The position numbers and the translations under genes were made by a program. Source: Streptomyces acidiscabies (GTDB taxonomy: Bacteria > Actinomycetota > Actinomycetes > Streptomycetales > Streptomycetaceae). From it: 64,000 bases of DNA. The DNA lies in the NCBI RefSeq assembly GCF_020010905.1, contig NZ_JAGJBY010000001.1, forward strand, positions 3,368,001-3,432,000, written 5' to 3'. The notes under the pieces were generated by a model. That model was not told the origin of the DNA. It worked only from the letters and a program-made list of their open reading frames with translations, and made no database searches. Below, piece by piece: positions 35,267-45,176 of this stretch. The number at the start of each line of letters is the position of its first letter. The stretch's first letter is position 1.

Positions 35267-36775
35267 TCAGATGCCTTCATTTCCGCCCGCCATCGCGAGC
35301 CCCAACGTCCGCTCGTCCGCCTCTTCCTTCCCGTACGACGCCGTCACCCGCCCCTCGTACATCACCAGTACCCGGTCCGCGAGACCCCGGATCTCGCTCA
35401 GTTCGGCGGAGACGAGGAGCACCGCGTGCCCGGCGTCCCGGTACGCGATCAGCTGGTCGTGGATGTTCTGTACGGCGCCGATGTCGACGCCCCGGGTCGG
35501 CTGCTCCACCAGCAACAGGGGTGCCTCGTGCGCGAGTTCGCGGCCGATGAGGAGTTTCTGGAGGTTGCCGCCGGACAGGGAGGAGGCCGGCGCCGAGGTG
35601 GACGCCGTCTTCACGCCGAACCGTTCGACCAGCGTGCGCGCGTGCTCGCGGACCGCGCCGGGGGCCAGCAGGCCGCGCCGGGACAGCGAGGTGCGGTGGT
35701 GTCCCATCGCGAGGTTCTCCGCGACGCTCGCCGCCGGCGCCGTACCGACCGCGTACCGGTCCTCGGGGACGTACGCCAGCCCGTGCGCGCGCCGTTCGGC
35801 GGCGGAGGCGTGCGTGAGGTCGCGGCCCTGGACGCGGACGCGTCCACCGGTGACCGGCCGCAGCCCCGCCAGCGCCTCGACCAGCTCGCTCTGCCCGTTC
35901 CCGGCGACGCCCGCGATCCCGACGATCTCCCCGGCGTGGACGGTGAGGTCCACATCGTGGACACCTTGGGCCGAGAGGCCGCGCACGTCGAGCACCGTGT
36001 CACCCGGCGTCCCCGCCGCGTGCACCCGGTTCAGCTCCACGGCCCGCCCCGTCATCGCGGCGGCGATCTCCTCCGCCGAGGTCCCGGCGGTCACCAGCCG
36101 CGACACGACCCGCCCGTCCCGCAGGACCGTCACCCGGTCCGAACCCTCCAGCACCTCACGCAGCTTGTGCGTGACGAGGATGACCGAACGCCCCTGTGCT
36201 GCAAGGGACTTGAGGACGGCGAACAGGGCGTCCGCCTCCGCCGGGGTCAGCACGGCCGTCGGCTCGTCGAGGATCAGCGTGCGCGCACCCCGGTGCAACA
36301 GCTTGAGGATCTCCACGCGTTGCCGCAGCCCGACCGGCAACTCCCCGACCCGCGCGTCCGGTTCGACCGCGAGGCCGTGCTCCTCGGCCAGCTCCCGCAC
36401 CCGGCGCCGGGCCGCTTTCCGGTCCACCAGGCCGAAGCGGCGCGGCTCGGCGGCGTACACGACGTTCTCCGCGACCGTCAGCGAGTCGAACAGCTTGAAG
36501 CTCTGGTGGACCATCCCGAGCCCGGCGGCCATCGCGTCGGACGGGTTCGCGAAGGCGACCTCGCGGCCGTCCACGCGGATCGTCCCGGCGTCGGGGCGCA
36601 GCATGCCGTACAGCACCGACATGAGCGTCGACTTGCCCGCGCCGTTCTCACCCATCAGAGCGTGGATCTCACCGTGCGAGACGGCGAGGTCGACGGAGTC
36701 GTTGGCGAGCGTGCCGGGGAACCGCTTCGTGATCCCCAGCAGCTCGACCGCGTGACTACTGGGCGGCGGGGTCAT
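35267..36775 (-). CDS. BMP-type nucleoside ABC importer, double ATPase
   Basis: A 502-residue protein with two ABC domains. The first has GENGAGKST, Q-loop HQSF, signature LPVGLRQRVEIL and Walker B LILDEPTAVL. The second has the altered P-loop GVAGNGQSE, signature LSGGNLQK and Walker B LLLVEQPTRGVD, as is usual for NupA/YufO-type ATPases. It energises uptake of purine or related nucleosides. Its start lies 20 bp inside the end of the bmpA-like gene, so the two are coupled. Confidence 0.94.
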   Translation of the reverse strand: MTPPPSSHAVELLGITKRFPGTLANDSVDLAVSHGEIHALMGENGAGKSTLMSVLYGMLRPDAGTIRVDGREVAFANPSDAMAAGLGMVHQSFKLFDSLTVAENVVYAAEPRRFGLVDRKAARRRVRELAEEHGLAVEPDARVGELPVGLRQRVEILKLLHRGARTLILDEPTAVLTPAEADALFAVLKSLAAQGRSVILVTHKLREVLEGSDRVTVLRDGRVVSRLVTAGTSAEEIAAAMTGRAVELNRVHAAGTPGDTVLDVRGLSAQGVHDVDLTVHAGEIVGIAGVAGNGQSELVEALAGLRPVTGGRVRVQGRDLTHASAAERRAHGLAYVPEDRYAVGTAPAASVAENLAMGHHRTSLSRRGLLAPGAVREHARTLVERFGVKTASTSAPASSLSGGNLQKLLIGRELAHEAPLLLVEQPTRGVDIGAVQNIHDQLIAYRDAGHAVLLVSAELSEIRGLADRVLVMYEGRVTASYGKEEADERTLGLAMAGGNEGI

Positions 36776-37820
36776 CGACGGTCAGCTCACCGGAGACGAT
36801 CTGGTCGCGCAGCGCCTTCACCTTGGTCAGCACGTCCGGATGCTGGGCGATCACGCACTTCGAGGTCGCCACCCCGGCCTCCAGGCCGGTCAGGCTGATG
36901 CCGCCCTCCTTCAGGCCGTACGACACGGTCGTGCCCGCCTTGCCGCCGAGCACCGCGTCGATGCCCTTCTGGACGGCGATGTCCGTGCGCTTGATCACGT
37001 TGTCCACGACCGTCCCGGGGGACGAGACGCACTGGTTCACGTCCACGCCGTACGCGAACGCGCCCTTGGCCTTCGCCGCCTCGAAGACGCCGTAGTTCCC
37101 GGCCGCAGCCGCCGCCATCAGCTGGTCGTAGCCCTGCGAGAGAAGCGTGTTCGCCTGCTCCTTCGCGCGCGCCGAGTCGTCGAAGGGGGACTGGCCACCG
37201 ACGAACCGGGTCCCCGTGGACGTCTTCGGCGCGACCTTCTTCGCGCCGGCCGCGAACGGGTCGCTGTAGCGGCGGAACTGCGGGGTGTCGAGGACGTCGA
37301 CCGCGCCGACCTTGCCCGACTTGGACAGCAGACCCGCCTCGGCGCCCGCGAGGTAGACGCCCTCGTGCTCGCGGAAGACCGCGCAGCTCACGTTCTTGTA
37401 CGTCTTCGGCGTGCACGCGTCGACGATCAGGAACTGCTGGCCCGGGTTCTTCTGCGCCTGCTGCGCGACGATGTCCGCGAACTCGAAGCCGACCAGGACG
37501 ATGACGTCCGGCTTCGCGTCCACGGCCGCCTGGACGTTCTGCTGCTGAGACGCGGTGTCCGTGGACTGGTACACCTTCTGCGAGCCGCCGTGCTCCTTCG
37601 CCGCCGCCTCGACGCCGGTGACCGCGAGCTTCAGGAACTCGTTCTGGCCCACGGCGTCCGGGGTGACCAGCGTGAACGACTTGCCGGAAGTGCCGGAGGC
37701 GCTGGTGTCCTTCTTCGCGGCGGCGTTGCAGGCGGTCGCGAGGAGGACCGTGCCTGCGGCGAGCGCCGTGAGCTGGAGGGTGCGGCGCTGCCGGCGGGTG
37801 CGGTGGAGTCTGCGGTGCAT
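36756..37820 (-). CDS. BMP-family nucleoside-binding lipoprotein
   Basis: A 354-residue solute receptor. An Arg-rich N-terminus and hydrophobic stretch end in the lipobox LLATAC, so it is lipid-anchored outside the membrane. The BMP signatures are GGQSPFDDSARAKEQ, DVLDTPQFRRYSDPFAAG and DVNQCVSSPGTVVDNVIKR. It is the first gene of the importer-phosphorylase-deaminase operon and is divergent from mtnA. That placement makes 5'-methylthioadenosine or a related nucleoside a reasonable ligand; ordinary purine nucleosides are the conservative reading. Confidence 0.92.
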   Translation of the reverse strand: MHRRLHRTRRQRRTLQLTALAAGTVLLATACNAAAKKDTSASGTSGKSFTLVTPDAVGQNEFLKLAVTGVEAAAKEHGGSQKVYQSTDTASQQQNVQAAVDAKPDVIVLVGFEFADIVAQQAQKNPGQQFLIVDACTPKTYKNVSCAVFREHEGVYLAGAEAGLLSKSGKVGAVDVLDTPQFRRYSDPFAAGAKKVAPKTSTGTRFVGGQSPFDDSARAKEQANTLLSQGYDQLMAAAAAGNYGVFEAAKAKGAFAYGVDVNQCVSSPGTVVDNVIKRTDIAVQKGIDAVLGGKAGTTVSYGLKEGGISLTGLEAGVATSKCVIAQHPDVLTKVKALRDQIVSGELTVDDPAAQ

Positions 37821-37960
37821 CGGGGGAGGCCTTCCGGGTATGGCGAGCGGCACTCCGTGGGGGCGACGGTGCCGGGCCACGAGAGCGCTGGGGGAGGGGT
37901 CTTCCAGAGGGTTCAGCGGTGACTGAGGTGGGGAAGGACTCAGCCTCGGCCAGTCAAATC

Positions 37961-37979
37961 GGTGGTGGACTGTACCACC
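37961..37979. promoter_or_regulatory. Inverted repeat in the bmp/mtnA divergent region
   Basis: GGTGGT at 37961-37966 and ACCACC at 37974-37979 form a perfect 6-bp inverted repeat with a 7-base spacer. It sits between the divergent bmp operon and mtnA, a suitable place for a shared regulator. Confidence 0.4.
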
Positions 37980-38034
37980 CGGTTTCGGCCAACGGACAGA
38001 CCGTCTCGAACTGTGGTTCTCCAAGGTCATGTAC

Positions 38035-38047
38035 GGTGTCGGACACC
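38035..38047. promoter_or_regulatory. Palindrome upstream of mtnA
   Basis: GGTGTCGGACACC is a perfect 6-bp inverted repeat around one G, 25 bp before the mtnA start codon, and overlaps a TACGGT that could be a -10 element. Confidence 0.4.
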
Positions 38048-38072
38048 ACAGGACCCCCAGGAGCGATCCCTT

Positions 38073-39104
<1,032 letters not shown>

Positions 39105-39134
39105 ACGGGACGTCATAAAAGAAGACGTCATAGA

Positions 39135-39168
39135 AGAAGGGGGACCCGACTCACCGGGTCCCCCTTCT
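39135..39168. terminator. Bidirectional terminator between mtnA and mtnB
   Basis: A perfect 14-bp stem (39135-39148 with 39155-39168) around ACTCAC separates two convergent genes. A short direct repeat of GACGTCATA lies just before it (about 39110-39133). Confidence 0.9.
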
Positions 39169-39179
39169 CGTGCAAGCGC

Positions 39180-39788
39180 TCAGCGCCTCGCCAGCTCCAA
39201 CTCCAGCAACCACTCCACGACTTCGGTGTGATGCCGAGCCTGCCGCGGATCCGCCCCCCACACGTACAGCCCGTGCCCGGCCACAACCACCGCCGGCATC
39301 AAGGGATTCCGCGCCTCCTCAAGCCGGTCGCCCAACTCCTTCATGTCCTGGCTGTTGGCGATGACCGGCAGGATCACCTCGACGTCGTGCGCGGGCTGCC
39401 CCACACCCTTCAGCATCTCGATGTCCCGGAACGGAATGCCCCCCGGCTGCCGGTGCCCCATCGTCACCGACGCGACCGTGTGGACGTGGACGACAGCCCC
39501 CGCCCCGGTCAACGCGGCGACCCGCGCGTGGAGTTCGGCCTCGGCGGACGGCTTGCCGCCCCGCACCGCCGCACCCTGCCCGTCGACCAACACCACGTCG
39601 GCAGGCGTGAGTTCCCCCTTGTCGTGCCCGCTCGCCGTCACCGCGAGCCGCAGCGGCTCCCGGGACAGCACCACAGACAGGTTGCCGGAGGTCCCCCGCA
39701 TCCAGCCGAAGGAGGCGAACCGGGCGGACTCGGCGGCGAGCACGGCCCCCGCCTCGTGGAGGTCCTGCGCGGTGATGTCGGCGGTCAT
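39180..39788 (-). CDS. mtnB: Methylthioribulose-1-phosphate dehydratase
   Basis: A 202-residue class II aldolase-fold zinc enzyme that dehydrates methylthioribulose-1-phosphate to the diketo compound. Zinc ligands His101 and His103 in VVHVHTVASV are visible, with a third His in VVAGHGLYVWG, and SAEAELHARV supplies the catalytic region. Last gene of the mtnD-mtnC-mtnB operon; its ATG overlaps the mtnC stop by four bases. Confidence 0.94.
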   Translation of the reverse strand: MTADITAQDLHEAGAVLAAESARFASFGWMRGTSGNLSVVLSREPLRLAVTASGHDKGELTPADVVLVDGQGAAVRGGKPSAEAELHARVAALTGAGAVVHVHTVASVTMGHRQPGGIPFRDIEMLKGVGQPAHDVEVILPVIANSQDMKELGDRLEEARNPLMPAVVVAGHGLYVWGADPRQARHHTEVVEWLLELELARR

Positions 39789-40504
39789 GACGTGCTCCTG
39801 GAAACGGTGATCTCGTCGAAGGACCCGGCCTGCGCATGGTCCCCGACGCCTTGCTCGAAGTACGGCTCCCCGGGCCGCCGGATCCCGACCGCGTGCCACC
39901 CGGCCTCGCGGGCCGCGTCCAGCTCACCGGGCCGGTCGGAGAGGAAGAGGAGCCGGGACGCCTCGACCCCGGCCGCCGAGGCGATACGGCGGTAGGACGC
40001 CGCTTCCTGCTTGGGCCCGGCGTTCTCCGTGTCGTACAGCCCCGAGGTCAGCGGCAGGAGATCGCCGTCCGGCGTCGAGGAGAACCACGCCCGCTGCGCC
40101 GCGACGGACCCCGAGGAGTAGACGTACAGCCGGACACCGGCCGCGTGCCAGGCGCGCAGCGCGGGGACGACGTCGTCGTAGAAGTGCGAGACCAGGTCGC
40201 CCCGCGCGAAGCCCTCGGACCAGATGATCCCTTGGAGGGTCTTCAGCGGCGTCGCCTTGCGGTCCTCGTCCAGCCACGCGTTCAGCGTCTTCTCGATCGC
40301 GGCGGCATCGGCGTCCGGCTCGCCCGACAGCTCACGGACCTGCGCGATGGCCCGCGCGACCTCGGGTTCGTCCGCCCGCTGAGACAGCAGTTCCGCGAAC
40401 CGGTCGCGCGAGTACGGGTACAGCACGTCCACCACGAACCCCGTCGCGCTCGTGGTGCCCTCGATGTCGAGCACCACGGCGTCGACGGCGTACCGGAGCG
40501 TCAC
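39785..40504 (-). CDS. mtnC: Acireductone synthase (enolase-phosphatase E1)
   Basis: A 239-residue HAD-fold enzyme that enolises and dephosphorylates the diketo-methylthiopentyl phosphate. The nucleophile motif VLDIEGTT (Asp13, Glu15), the second motif YSSGSVAAQ, Lys in GPKQEAASY and [13 protein letters not shown] are present. Starts at GTG (40502-40504) overlapping the mtnD stop, and overlaps mtnB downstream, so all three genes are co-translated. Confidence 0.95.
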   Translation of the reverse strand: MTLRYAVDAVVLDIEGTTSATGFVVDVLYPYSRDRFAELLSQRADEPEVARAIAQVRELSGEPDADAAAIEKTLNAWLDEDRKATPLKTLQGIIWSEGFARGDLVSHFYDDVVPALRAWHAAGVRLYVYSSGSVAAQRAWFSSTPDGDLLPLTSGLYDTENAGPKQEAASYRRIASAAGVEASRLLFLSDRPGELDAAREAGWHAVGIRRPGEPYFEQGVGDHAQAGSFDEITVSRSTS

Positions 40505-41085
40505 GCGACGTACCCGGCGGCGATCGTGTCGTAGTCCGGGAAGCGGGACGCGATCGGGGAACCGGTGAAGTTGCCGATCCAGCCGTCCTCCTCGTGGAAG
40601 AAGCGGATCGCGGTGAACGACGGGTTGGTGCCCATGTCGAACCAGTGCGTCGTCCCGCGCGGCACGCCCAGCAGGTCGCCCTTCTCGCAGAACACCGCGT
40701 GGACCTCGCCGTTCACGTGCAGGTAGAAGATGCCGGAGCCGGAGACGAAGAAGCGGACCTCGTCATCGTCGTCGTGCGTGTGCTCCTGGAGGAACTTCGC
40801 GCGCGCGGCCTTCGCCTTCGCCGGGAACTCCGGGTCGTCGCTGGGGTGCAGACCGAGGACGTCGACCGTGGTGAAGCCCTCCTCCGCGTTCAGCTTCTCG
40901 ATCTCCGGTCCGTATGCCGAGAACACTGTCTCGCTGTCCGCGTCGAACGGCACGTCCTCGCGGATCGGCCACTGCTCGTAGCGCACGCCCAGCGGCTTGA
41001 GCGCCTCGGCGATCTCGGCGGGGTCGGAGGTCCGGCGGATCTGAGTCTCGGGGCCGGATTCGGACCAGGTGGTCAGGAGGGTCAT
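40501..41085 (-). CDS. mtnD: Acireductone dioxygenase
   Basis: A 194-residue cupin that oxidises acireductone to formate and 4-methylthio-2-oxobutanoate, the methionine precursor, when it carries iron. The metal ligands are His102, His104, Glu109 ([13 protein letters not shown]) and His147 (TTHWFDMG). It is the first gene of the mtnDCB operon, with a long upstream leader that contains a 7-bp GC hairpin (about 41137-41166). Confidence 0.95.
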   Translation of the reverse strand: MTLLTTWSESGPETQIRRTSDPAEIAEALKPLGVRYEQWPIREDVPFDADSETVFSAYGPEIEKLNAEEGFTTVDVLGLHPSDDPEFPAKAKAARAKFLQEHTHDDDDEVRFFVSGSGIFYLHVNGEVHAVFCEKGDLLGVPRGTTHWFDMGTNPSFTAIRFFHEEDGWIGNFTGSPIASRFPDYDTIAAGYVA

Positions 41086-41261
41086 GACAGCAGCTCCAGG
41101 ATCTGTCTGGAAGGGCCGGTCCGTCCGGATGCCGAGACGGGCTGCGGACGGTCGGGGAGGAAAGGGGCAGGTGCCGGTCCCGCGATGGTAACTCCAGGGC
41201 GGACGATCACCCGGTGTGACGTAGTCGTTGTCTCATTCCGTGAGAATCCCCTTTTACACCT
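41086..41261. promoter_or_regulatory. Divergent leader region of mtnDCB
   Basis: On the minus strand the leader holds an inverted repeat CCGTCCG/CGGACGG. Near the outer end TCTCATTCCGTGAGA at 41231-41245 is a perfect 5-bp inverted repeat (TCTCA-N5-TGAGA) placed between the two divergent promoters, a candidate operator for both sulfur-salvage operons. I found no S-box (SAM riboswitch) signature on either strand. Confidence 0.45.
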
Positions 41262-41291
41262 TTGACGTTTGGCTGAAACCGTTCTCATGAT
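41262..41291 (+). promoter_or_regulatory. Promoter of the leader peptide and MTR-importer operon
   Basis: TTGACG at 41262-41267 and CATGAT at 41286-41291 are separated by 18 bp, close to the vegetative Streptomyces consensus. The ATG of the leader peptide begins seven bases after the -10, so transcription and translation would start at the same base. Confidence 0.65.
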
Positions 41292-41297
41292 CTGTGT

Positions 41298-41369
41298 ATG
41301 AAGACGCTGCTGCTCGTGCGGCGGCTGTACGTGGACTTGCTCCGGTCGACCACAGCCAGCTGTCGCTGA
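41298..41369 (+). CDS. Leaderless 23-residue leader peptide (putative cysteine-responsive attenuator)
   Basis: The peptide is MKTLLLVRRLYVDLL followed by RSTTASCR and a stop. It matches the pattern of the short leader peptides seen upstream of sulfur and cysteine genes in streptomycetes (Arg-Arg-Leu, Val-Asp-Leu-Leu, then a Cys codon just before the stop). It has no ribosome site and starts at the predicted transcript start. Stalling at the penultimate Cys codon could control the hairpin downstream at 41419-41432. It leads the operon for the Rbs-type importer and mtnK. The family match is from memory; regulation is inferred. Confidence 0.75.
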   Translation: MKTLLLVRRLYVDLLRSTTASCR

Positions 41370-41418
41370 CCGACCGTTCCCGGAGCCCTCGCCTCCGCCC
41401 CCTCGCCTCCCCCGGCGC

Positions 41419-41440
41419 GCGCCAGATGGCGCATTTCTTT
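41419..41440 (+). terminator. Terminator-like hairpin downstream of the leader peptide
   Basis: GCGCC at 41419-41423 pairs with GGCGC at 41428-41432 around AGAT, followed by the T-rich ATTTCTTT, unusual in this GC-rich sequence. It lies 50 bp after the leader peptide stop and 26 bp before the importer gene, the place expected for an attenuator. Confidence 0.5.
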
Positions 41441-41466
41441 CGCACCACCCGTACCTGGAGCCCCTC

Positions 41467-42567
41467 ATGTCCCGTACCCGCCTGCCTCTCGCCGCGCTCT
41501 CGCTGGTGTCCGTCTCCGCCCTCGCGCTGAGCGCCTGCTCCCAGTCCTCGGACGCCTCCACCAAGACGAGCGGCGACTCGGCCGCCGCCGCCAAGGCCGC
41601 CACCGGCAAGAAGCCCGCACCCTTCGCCTCGGGCGCGGTCAAGGTGGCCCTGGTCCGCCAGAGCGGCGCCGGCGACTACTTCGAGCAGTGGGGCAACGGC
41701 GCGAAGGCCCAGGCCAAGGCGCTGGGCATCGACCTGACGGTGTACGACGCGCAGGCCGACAACGCCAAGCAGGCCACCGACCTCTCCTCCGCGATCAACT
41801 CCGGCGCCAAGGCGATCATCGTCGACCACGGCTTCCCGGCGACGATCCAGCCGGAGATCGACGAGGCCGTCAAGAAGGGCATCAAGGTCGTCGTGTACGA
41901 CGTGGAGACGGCCACCAAGGGCGTCGTCACCACCCGCCAGAACGACGCGAGCATGGCCCAGGCCGTCCTGGACGTCATGGCGAAGTCCCTCGGCAAGAAC
42001 GCCAAGGTCGGGTACGTCAACGTCGCCGGGTACGCCGCCCTCGACAAGCGGGACTCCGTCTGGAAGACCGAGGTCACCGCGCAGGGCTGGAAGCAGGCGT
42101 TCAAGGTCGGCAAGGTCACCGACTCCACCGCCACGGACAACGTGCCGCTGGTCTCGGCCGCGCTGACCCAGAACTCCGACGTCACCGGCGTCTTCGCGCC
42201 CTACGACGAGCTCGCCAAGGGCACCGTCCTCGCCGTCCAGAACAAGAAGCTCCAGGACAAGACCAAGGTCTTCGGCGCGGACGTCTCCAACGCGGACATC
42301 CAGCAGATGACGGCCGCCGACAGCCCGTGGGTGGCCACGGCGGGTACGGACCCGTCGGCGGTCGGCGCGGCGGTCGTCCGTACGACGGCCCTGGAGCTGG
42401 CCGGCCAGCTCGGCAGGACGACCGTCGAGTTCCCGGCGGTCGCCATCACCCAGGACTTCCTGCGCGAGAAGAAGATCGCGAACATGGACCAGCTGCGGAC
42501 GGCGCTGCCGGCGCTGAACCTGTCCCAGGTGTCGACCGCGGACTGGATCGCGAATGTCGCCCACTGA
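41467..42567 (+). CDS. Rbs-type sugar-binding lipoprotein, probable methylthioribose receptor
   Basis: A 366-residue periplasmic-binding-protein-like lipoprotein of the ribose/galactose class. The signal peptide ends in the lipobox ALSAC (Cys24), and a Thr/Ser/Ala/Lys-rich linker leads to the binding domain (DFG-like sugar-binding stretches such as DAQADNAKQATDLSSAINSG and GVFAPYDELAKGTVLA). It is the first gene after the leader peptide and is co-transcribed with its ATPase, permease and mtnK. That gene set argues for 5-methylthioribose as ligand rather than ribose; this is inference. Confidence 0.88.
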   Translation: MSRTRLPLAALSLVSVSALALSACSQSSDASTKTSGDSAAAAKAATGKKPAPFASGAVKVALVRQSGAGDYFEQWGNGAKAQAKALGIDLTVYDAQADNAKQATDLSSAINSGAKAIIVDHGFPATIQPEIDEAVKKGIKVVVYDVETATKGVVTTRQNDASMAQAVLDVMAKSLGKNAKVGYVNVAGYAALDKRDSVWKTEVTAQGWKQAFKVGKVTDSTATDNVPLVSAALTQNSDVTGVFAPYDELAKGTVLAVQNKKLQDKTKVFGADVSNADIQQMTAADSPWVATAGTDPSAVGAAVVRTTALELAGQLGRTTVEFPAVAITQDFLREKKIANMDQLRTALPALNLSQVSTADWIANVAH

Positions 42568-44095
42568 GACACCGGCTTCTGCGGAGACCCCGGCCGTCGG
42601 CCTCACCGACGTCAGCATGGCGTTCGGCGGCAAGACCGTCCTCGCCTCCGTCTCCCTCGACATCACCCCCGGCACCGTCGTCGCGCTGCTCGGCGCGAAC
42701 GGTGCCGGGAAGTCGACGCTGATCAAGATCCTGTCCGGCGTGCACGCGGGACACGGCGGCGAGGTGCGGGTCGCGGGCGCCCCCGTGGCCCTCCAATCCC
42801 CGTCCGCCGCCCGCAAGTTGGGCATCCAGACCGTGCACCAGCGGATCGGTGAGGGCATCGTCCCCGGCCTCTCCGTCGCCGAGAACCTCGTCTTCGAGGA
42901 ACTCGCGCAGCAACGCGGCAACCCCTTCCTCAACGGCCGCCGTACGCTGGCCCGCGCCCGCGAGATCCAGGCGGCCCTCGGCCTCGACTGGAGCGACGCG
43001 GTCCTGCGCCGCGACGTCACCGAACTCGGCATCTCCGACCGCCAGTTGCTGATCCTGGCCCGCGCCCTCGCGACCCGCCCCCGCCTGCTCATCCTCGACG
43101 AGCCGACCTCCGCGCTCTCCGCAGCCGAGGCCGAGCGCCTCTTCGCCCTGGTGGAGAAGATGCGCGAGGACGGCATCGCCGTGCTGTACGTCTCCCACCG
43201 CCTCGGCGAGATCGACGCCCTCGCCGACCGGCTGGTCGTCCTGCGGGACGGCCGTCTCACCGAGGACCAGGTGAAGCCCTTCGACTGGGACGCGGCCTTG
43301 CGCGCGATGCTCGCGCAGGAGCAGGAGGCGACGACGGCACGCCCGGTCCGCGAGGGGGCCGCCGGTGAGGTGGCGCTTTCTTTGAAAGGCGTACGTCTCT
43401 TCCCGACCCAGCACCAGCCCCTCGACCTCGACCTGCGCGCCGGTGAAGTCACCGGCGTCGTCGGCCTGTTGGGCGCCGGCAAGACCGAGCTGGCCCGCGG
43501 CCTGTTCGGCGCCGAGCCCTTCCTCGCGGGCGCGGTCGACCTGGACGGCAAGCCGTACGCCCCCCGCCGCCCGGCCGACGCGATCCGCGCCGGCGTCCAC
43601 CTCGTCCCCGAGGACCGGCACGCCGACGCGCTGGTCCCCGGCTGGTCGGTCGCCCAGAACGTGTCGCTGCCGTTCCTGAAGTCCCTGTCCCGGATGGGCC
43701 TCCTCCAGAGCGCCAGGGAGGACGCCCTCGGCCGGGACACCATCGCCGCGCTCGGCGTCGTCACCCGCGACGAGCACAGCACCGTCGAGGAGCTGTCCGG
43801 CGGCAACCAGCAGAAGGTCGTCGTCGGCCGCTGGCTCGCCGAGACCCCCCGTGTCCTCATCCTGGACGAACCGTTCCGAGGCGTGGACATCGGTGCGCGC
43901 CGCGACATCGGCCGCCGCGCGCGTCAGCTCGCCGCCGAGGGGGCGGCCGTCCTCGTCCTGTCCGCCGACGTCGACGAGATCCTGGAGACCGCCGATCGCG
44001 TCGTCGTCCTCGCCGCGGGCGAGGTCCACCTCGACGCGTACGGCGAGGACGCGGAGCGCGACCGCGTGATCCAGACCATCTCGGCCTCCGTCTGA
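42554..44095 (+). CDS. Rbs-type sugar ABC importer, double ATPase
   Basis: A 513-residue RbsA-like ATPase with two ABC domains: GANGAGKST with Walker B LLILDEPTSAL, then the altered second P-loop GLLGAGKTE, signature LSGGNQQK and Walker B VLILDEPFRGVD. The first signature is degenerate (LGISDRQLL). Its start overlaps the receptor gene by 14 bp, giving translational coupling. It drives uptake of the sugar bound by the upstream lipoprotein. Confidence 0.94.
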   Translation: MSPTETPASAETPAVGLTDVSMAFGGKTVLASVSLDITPGTVVALLGANGAGKSTLIKILSGVHAGHGGEVRVAGAPVALQSPSAARKLGIQTVHQRIGEGIVPGLSVAENLVFEELAQQRGNPFLNGRRTLARAREIQAALGLDWSDAVLRRDVTELGISDRQLLILARALATRPRLLILDEPTSALSAAEAERLFALVEKMREDGIAVLYVSHRLGEIDALADRLVVLRDGRLTEDQVKPFDWDAALRAMLAQEQEATTARPVREGAAGEVALSLKGVRLFPTQHQPLDLDLRAGEVTGVVGLLGAGKTELARGLFGAEPFLAGAVDLDGKPYAPRRPADAIRAGVHLVPEDRHADALVPGWSVAQNVSLPFLKSLSRMGLLQSAREDALGRDTIAALGVVTRDEHSTVEELSGGNQQKVVVGRWLAETPRVLILDEPFRGVDIGARRDIGRRARQLAAEGAAVLVLSADVDEILETADRVVVLAAGEVHLDAYGEDAERDRVIQTISASV

Positions 44096-44119
44096 CCCCG
44101 GCTTCTTGAGGAAACTGTC

Positions 44120-45166
44120 ATGACCACCACTCAGAGCACCGAGGTCCTTACGAAGGCGGCGACCCCGTCCGCGACCTCCACCGCCGTCCGCGTCCAGAAC
44201 GCCGTCATCAAGTACGGGTTCATCTTCGTGACGGTCGTGCTGTTCCTGTACTTCGCGCTGAGCGAGGGCTCCTTCCGCGAGTCGGCGACCCTCCTCGACA
44301 CGCTGCGGTACGTGTCCGTCGCCGCGATCCTCGGCCTCGGCGTCACCCTCACCATGGCTGTCGGCGGCATGGACATGTCCGTCGGCGCGGTCGCCGGGCT
44401 CGGGGTGTCGGTCGCGGCGCAGACGATGGTCGTCCACAACCAGGTCGGCGCGGTCGCGATCGTCGCCGTCCTGATCGCGGGCGCCCTCGCCGGTCTGCTG
44501 AACGCGCTGCTGATCGTCGTCCTGAAGATCCCCGACATGCTGGCCACGCTCGGCACGATGTTCGTCATCCAGGGCAGCAAGCTGATCCTCGTCGACGGGC
44601 AGTCGATCACGCCGGGCATGACCATGTCGGACGGGTCGACGGCGCCCGGGAAGTTCACCGCCGGGTTCCTGAAGATCGACCGGGGGACCGTGTTCGGCAT
44701 CCCGGTCTCCGTGCTGATCTTCGGCGGGCTGACCGTCGCCGCGTGGGTGTTCCTCGCCCGCACCCGGTGGGGGCGCGTGCTGTACGCCATCGGCGCGAAC
44801 CCGGAGGCGTCCCGGCTGGCCGGCATCCGCGTCGGCGCCTACCGCGCGCTCGCGTACGTCATCTCCGGCGTCCTCGCCTCGGTCGGCGGCCTGATCCTCG
44901 CCTCCCGCATCGGGCAGGGCGACGTCAGCGCCGGAACCTCGCAGCTCCTGGAGGCCGTCGCCGTCGCGCTGGTCGGTACGTCGGTGCTCGGCCGGGGGCG
45001 TCCCAACGTGTGGGGGACCGCGCTGGGCGCCGTCCTCATCGGCATCATCAGCACCGGGCTGACCATCAAGGGCCTGCCGTACTACACGCAGGACGTCGTC
45101 GAGGGCGCCGTGCTGATCCTCGCGCTCGTCTTCAGCTTCACCTTGTCCAAGCGCCGTACCGCATGA
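44120..45166 (+). CDS. Rbs-type sugar ABC importer, permease
   Basis: A 348-residue permease with about nine to ten membrane segments and RbsC features: GGMDMSVGAVAGLGV, DMLATLGTMFVIQG, and the ATPase-contact stretch GANPEASRLAGIRVG. It is encoded 24 bp after the ATPase and 10 bp before mtnK, and completes the importer. Confidence 0.93.
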   Translation: MTTTQSTEVLTKAATPSATSTAVRVQNAVIKYGFIFVTVVLFLYFALSEGSFRESATLLDTLRYVSVAAILGLGVTLTMAVGGMDMSVGAVAGLGVSVAAQTMVVHNQVGAVAIVAVLIAGALAGLLNALLIVVLKIPDMLATLGTMFVIQGSKLILVDGQSITPGMTMSDGSTAPGKFTAGFLKIDRGTVFGIPVSVLIFGGLTVAAWVFLARTRWGRVLYAIGANPEASRLAGIRVGAYRALAYVISGVLASVGGLILASRIGQGDVSAGTSQLLEAVAVALVGTSVLGRGRPNVWGTALGAVLIGIISTGLTIKGLPYYTQDVVEGAVLILALVFSFTLSKRRTA

Positions 45167-45176
45167 GGGAGTTGTG

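Noticed and set aside
41086..41466. SAM riboswitch upstream of the mtn operons
   Set aside because: No S-box core words or matching stem arrangement could be recognised; a leader peptide explains the region better.
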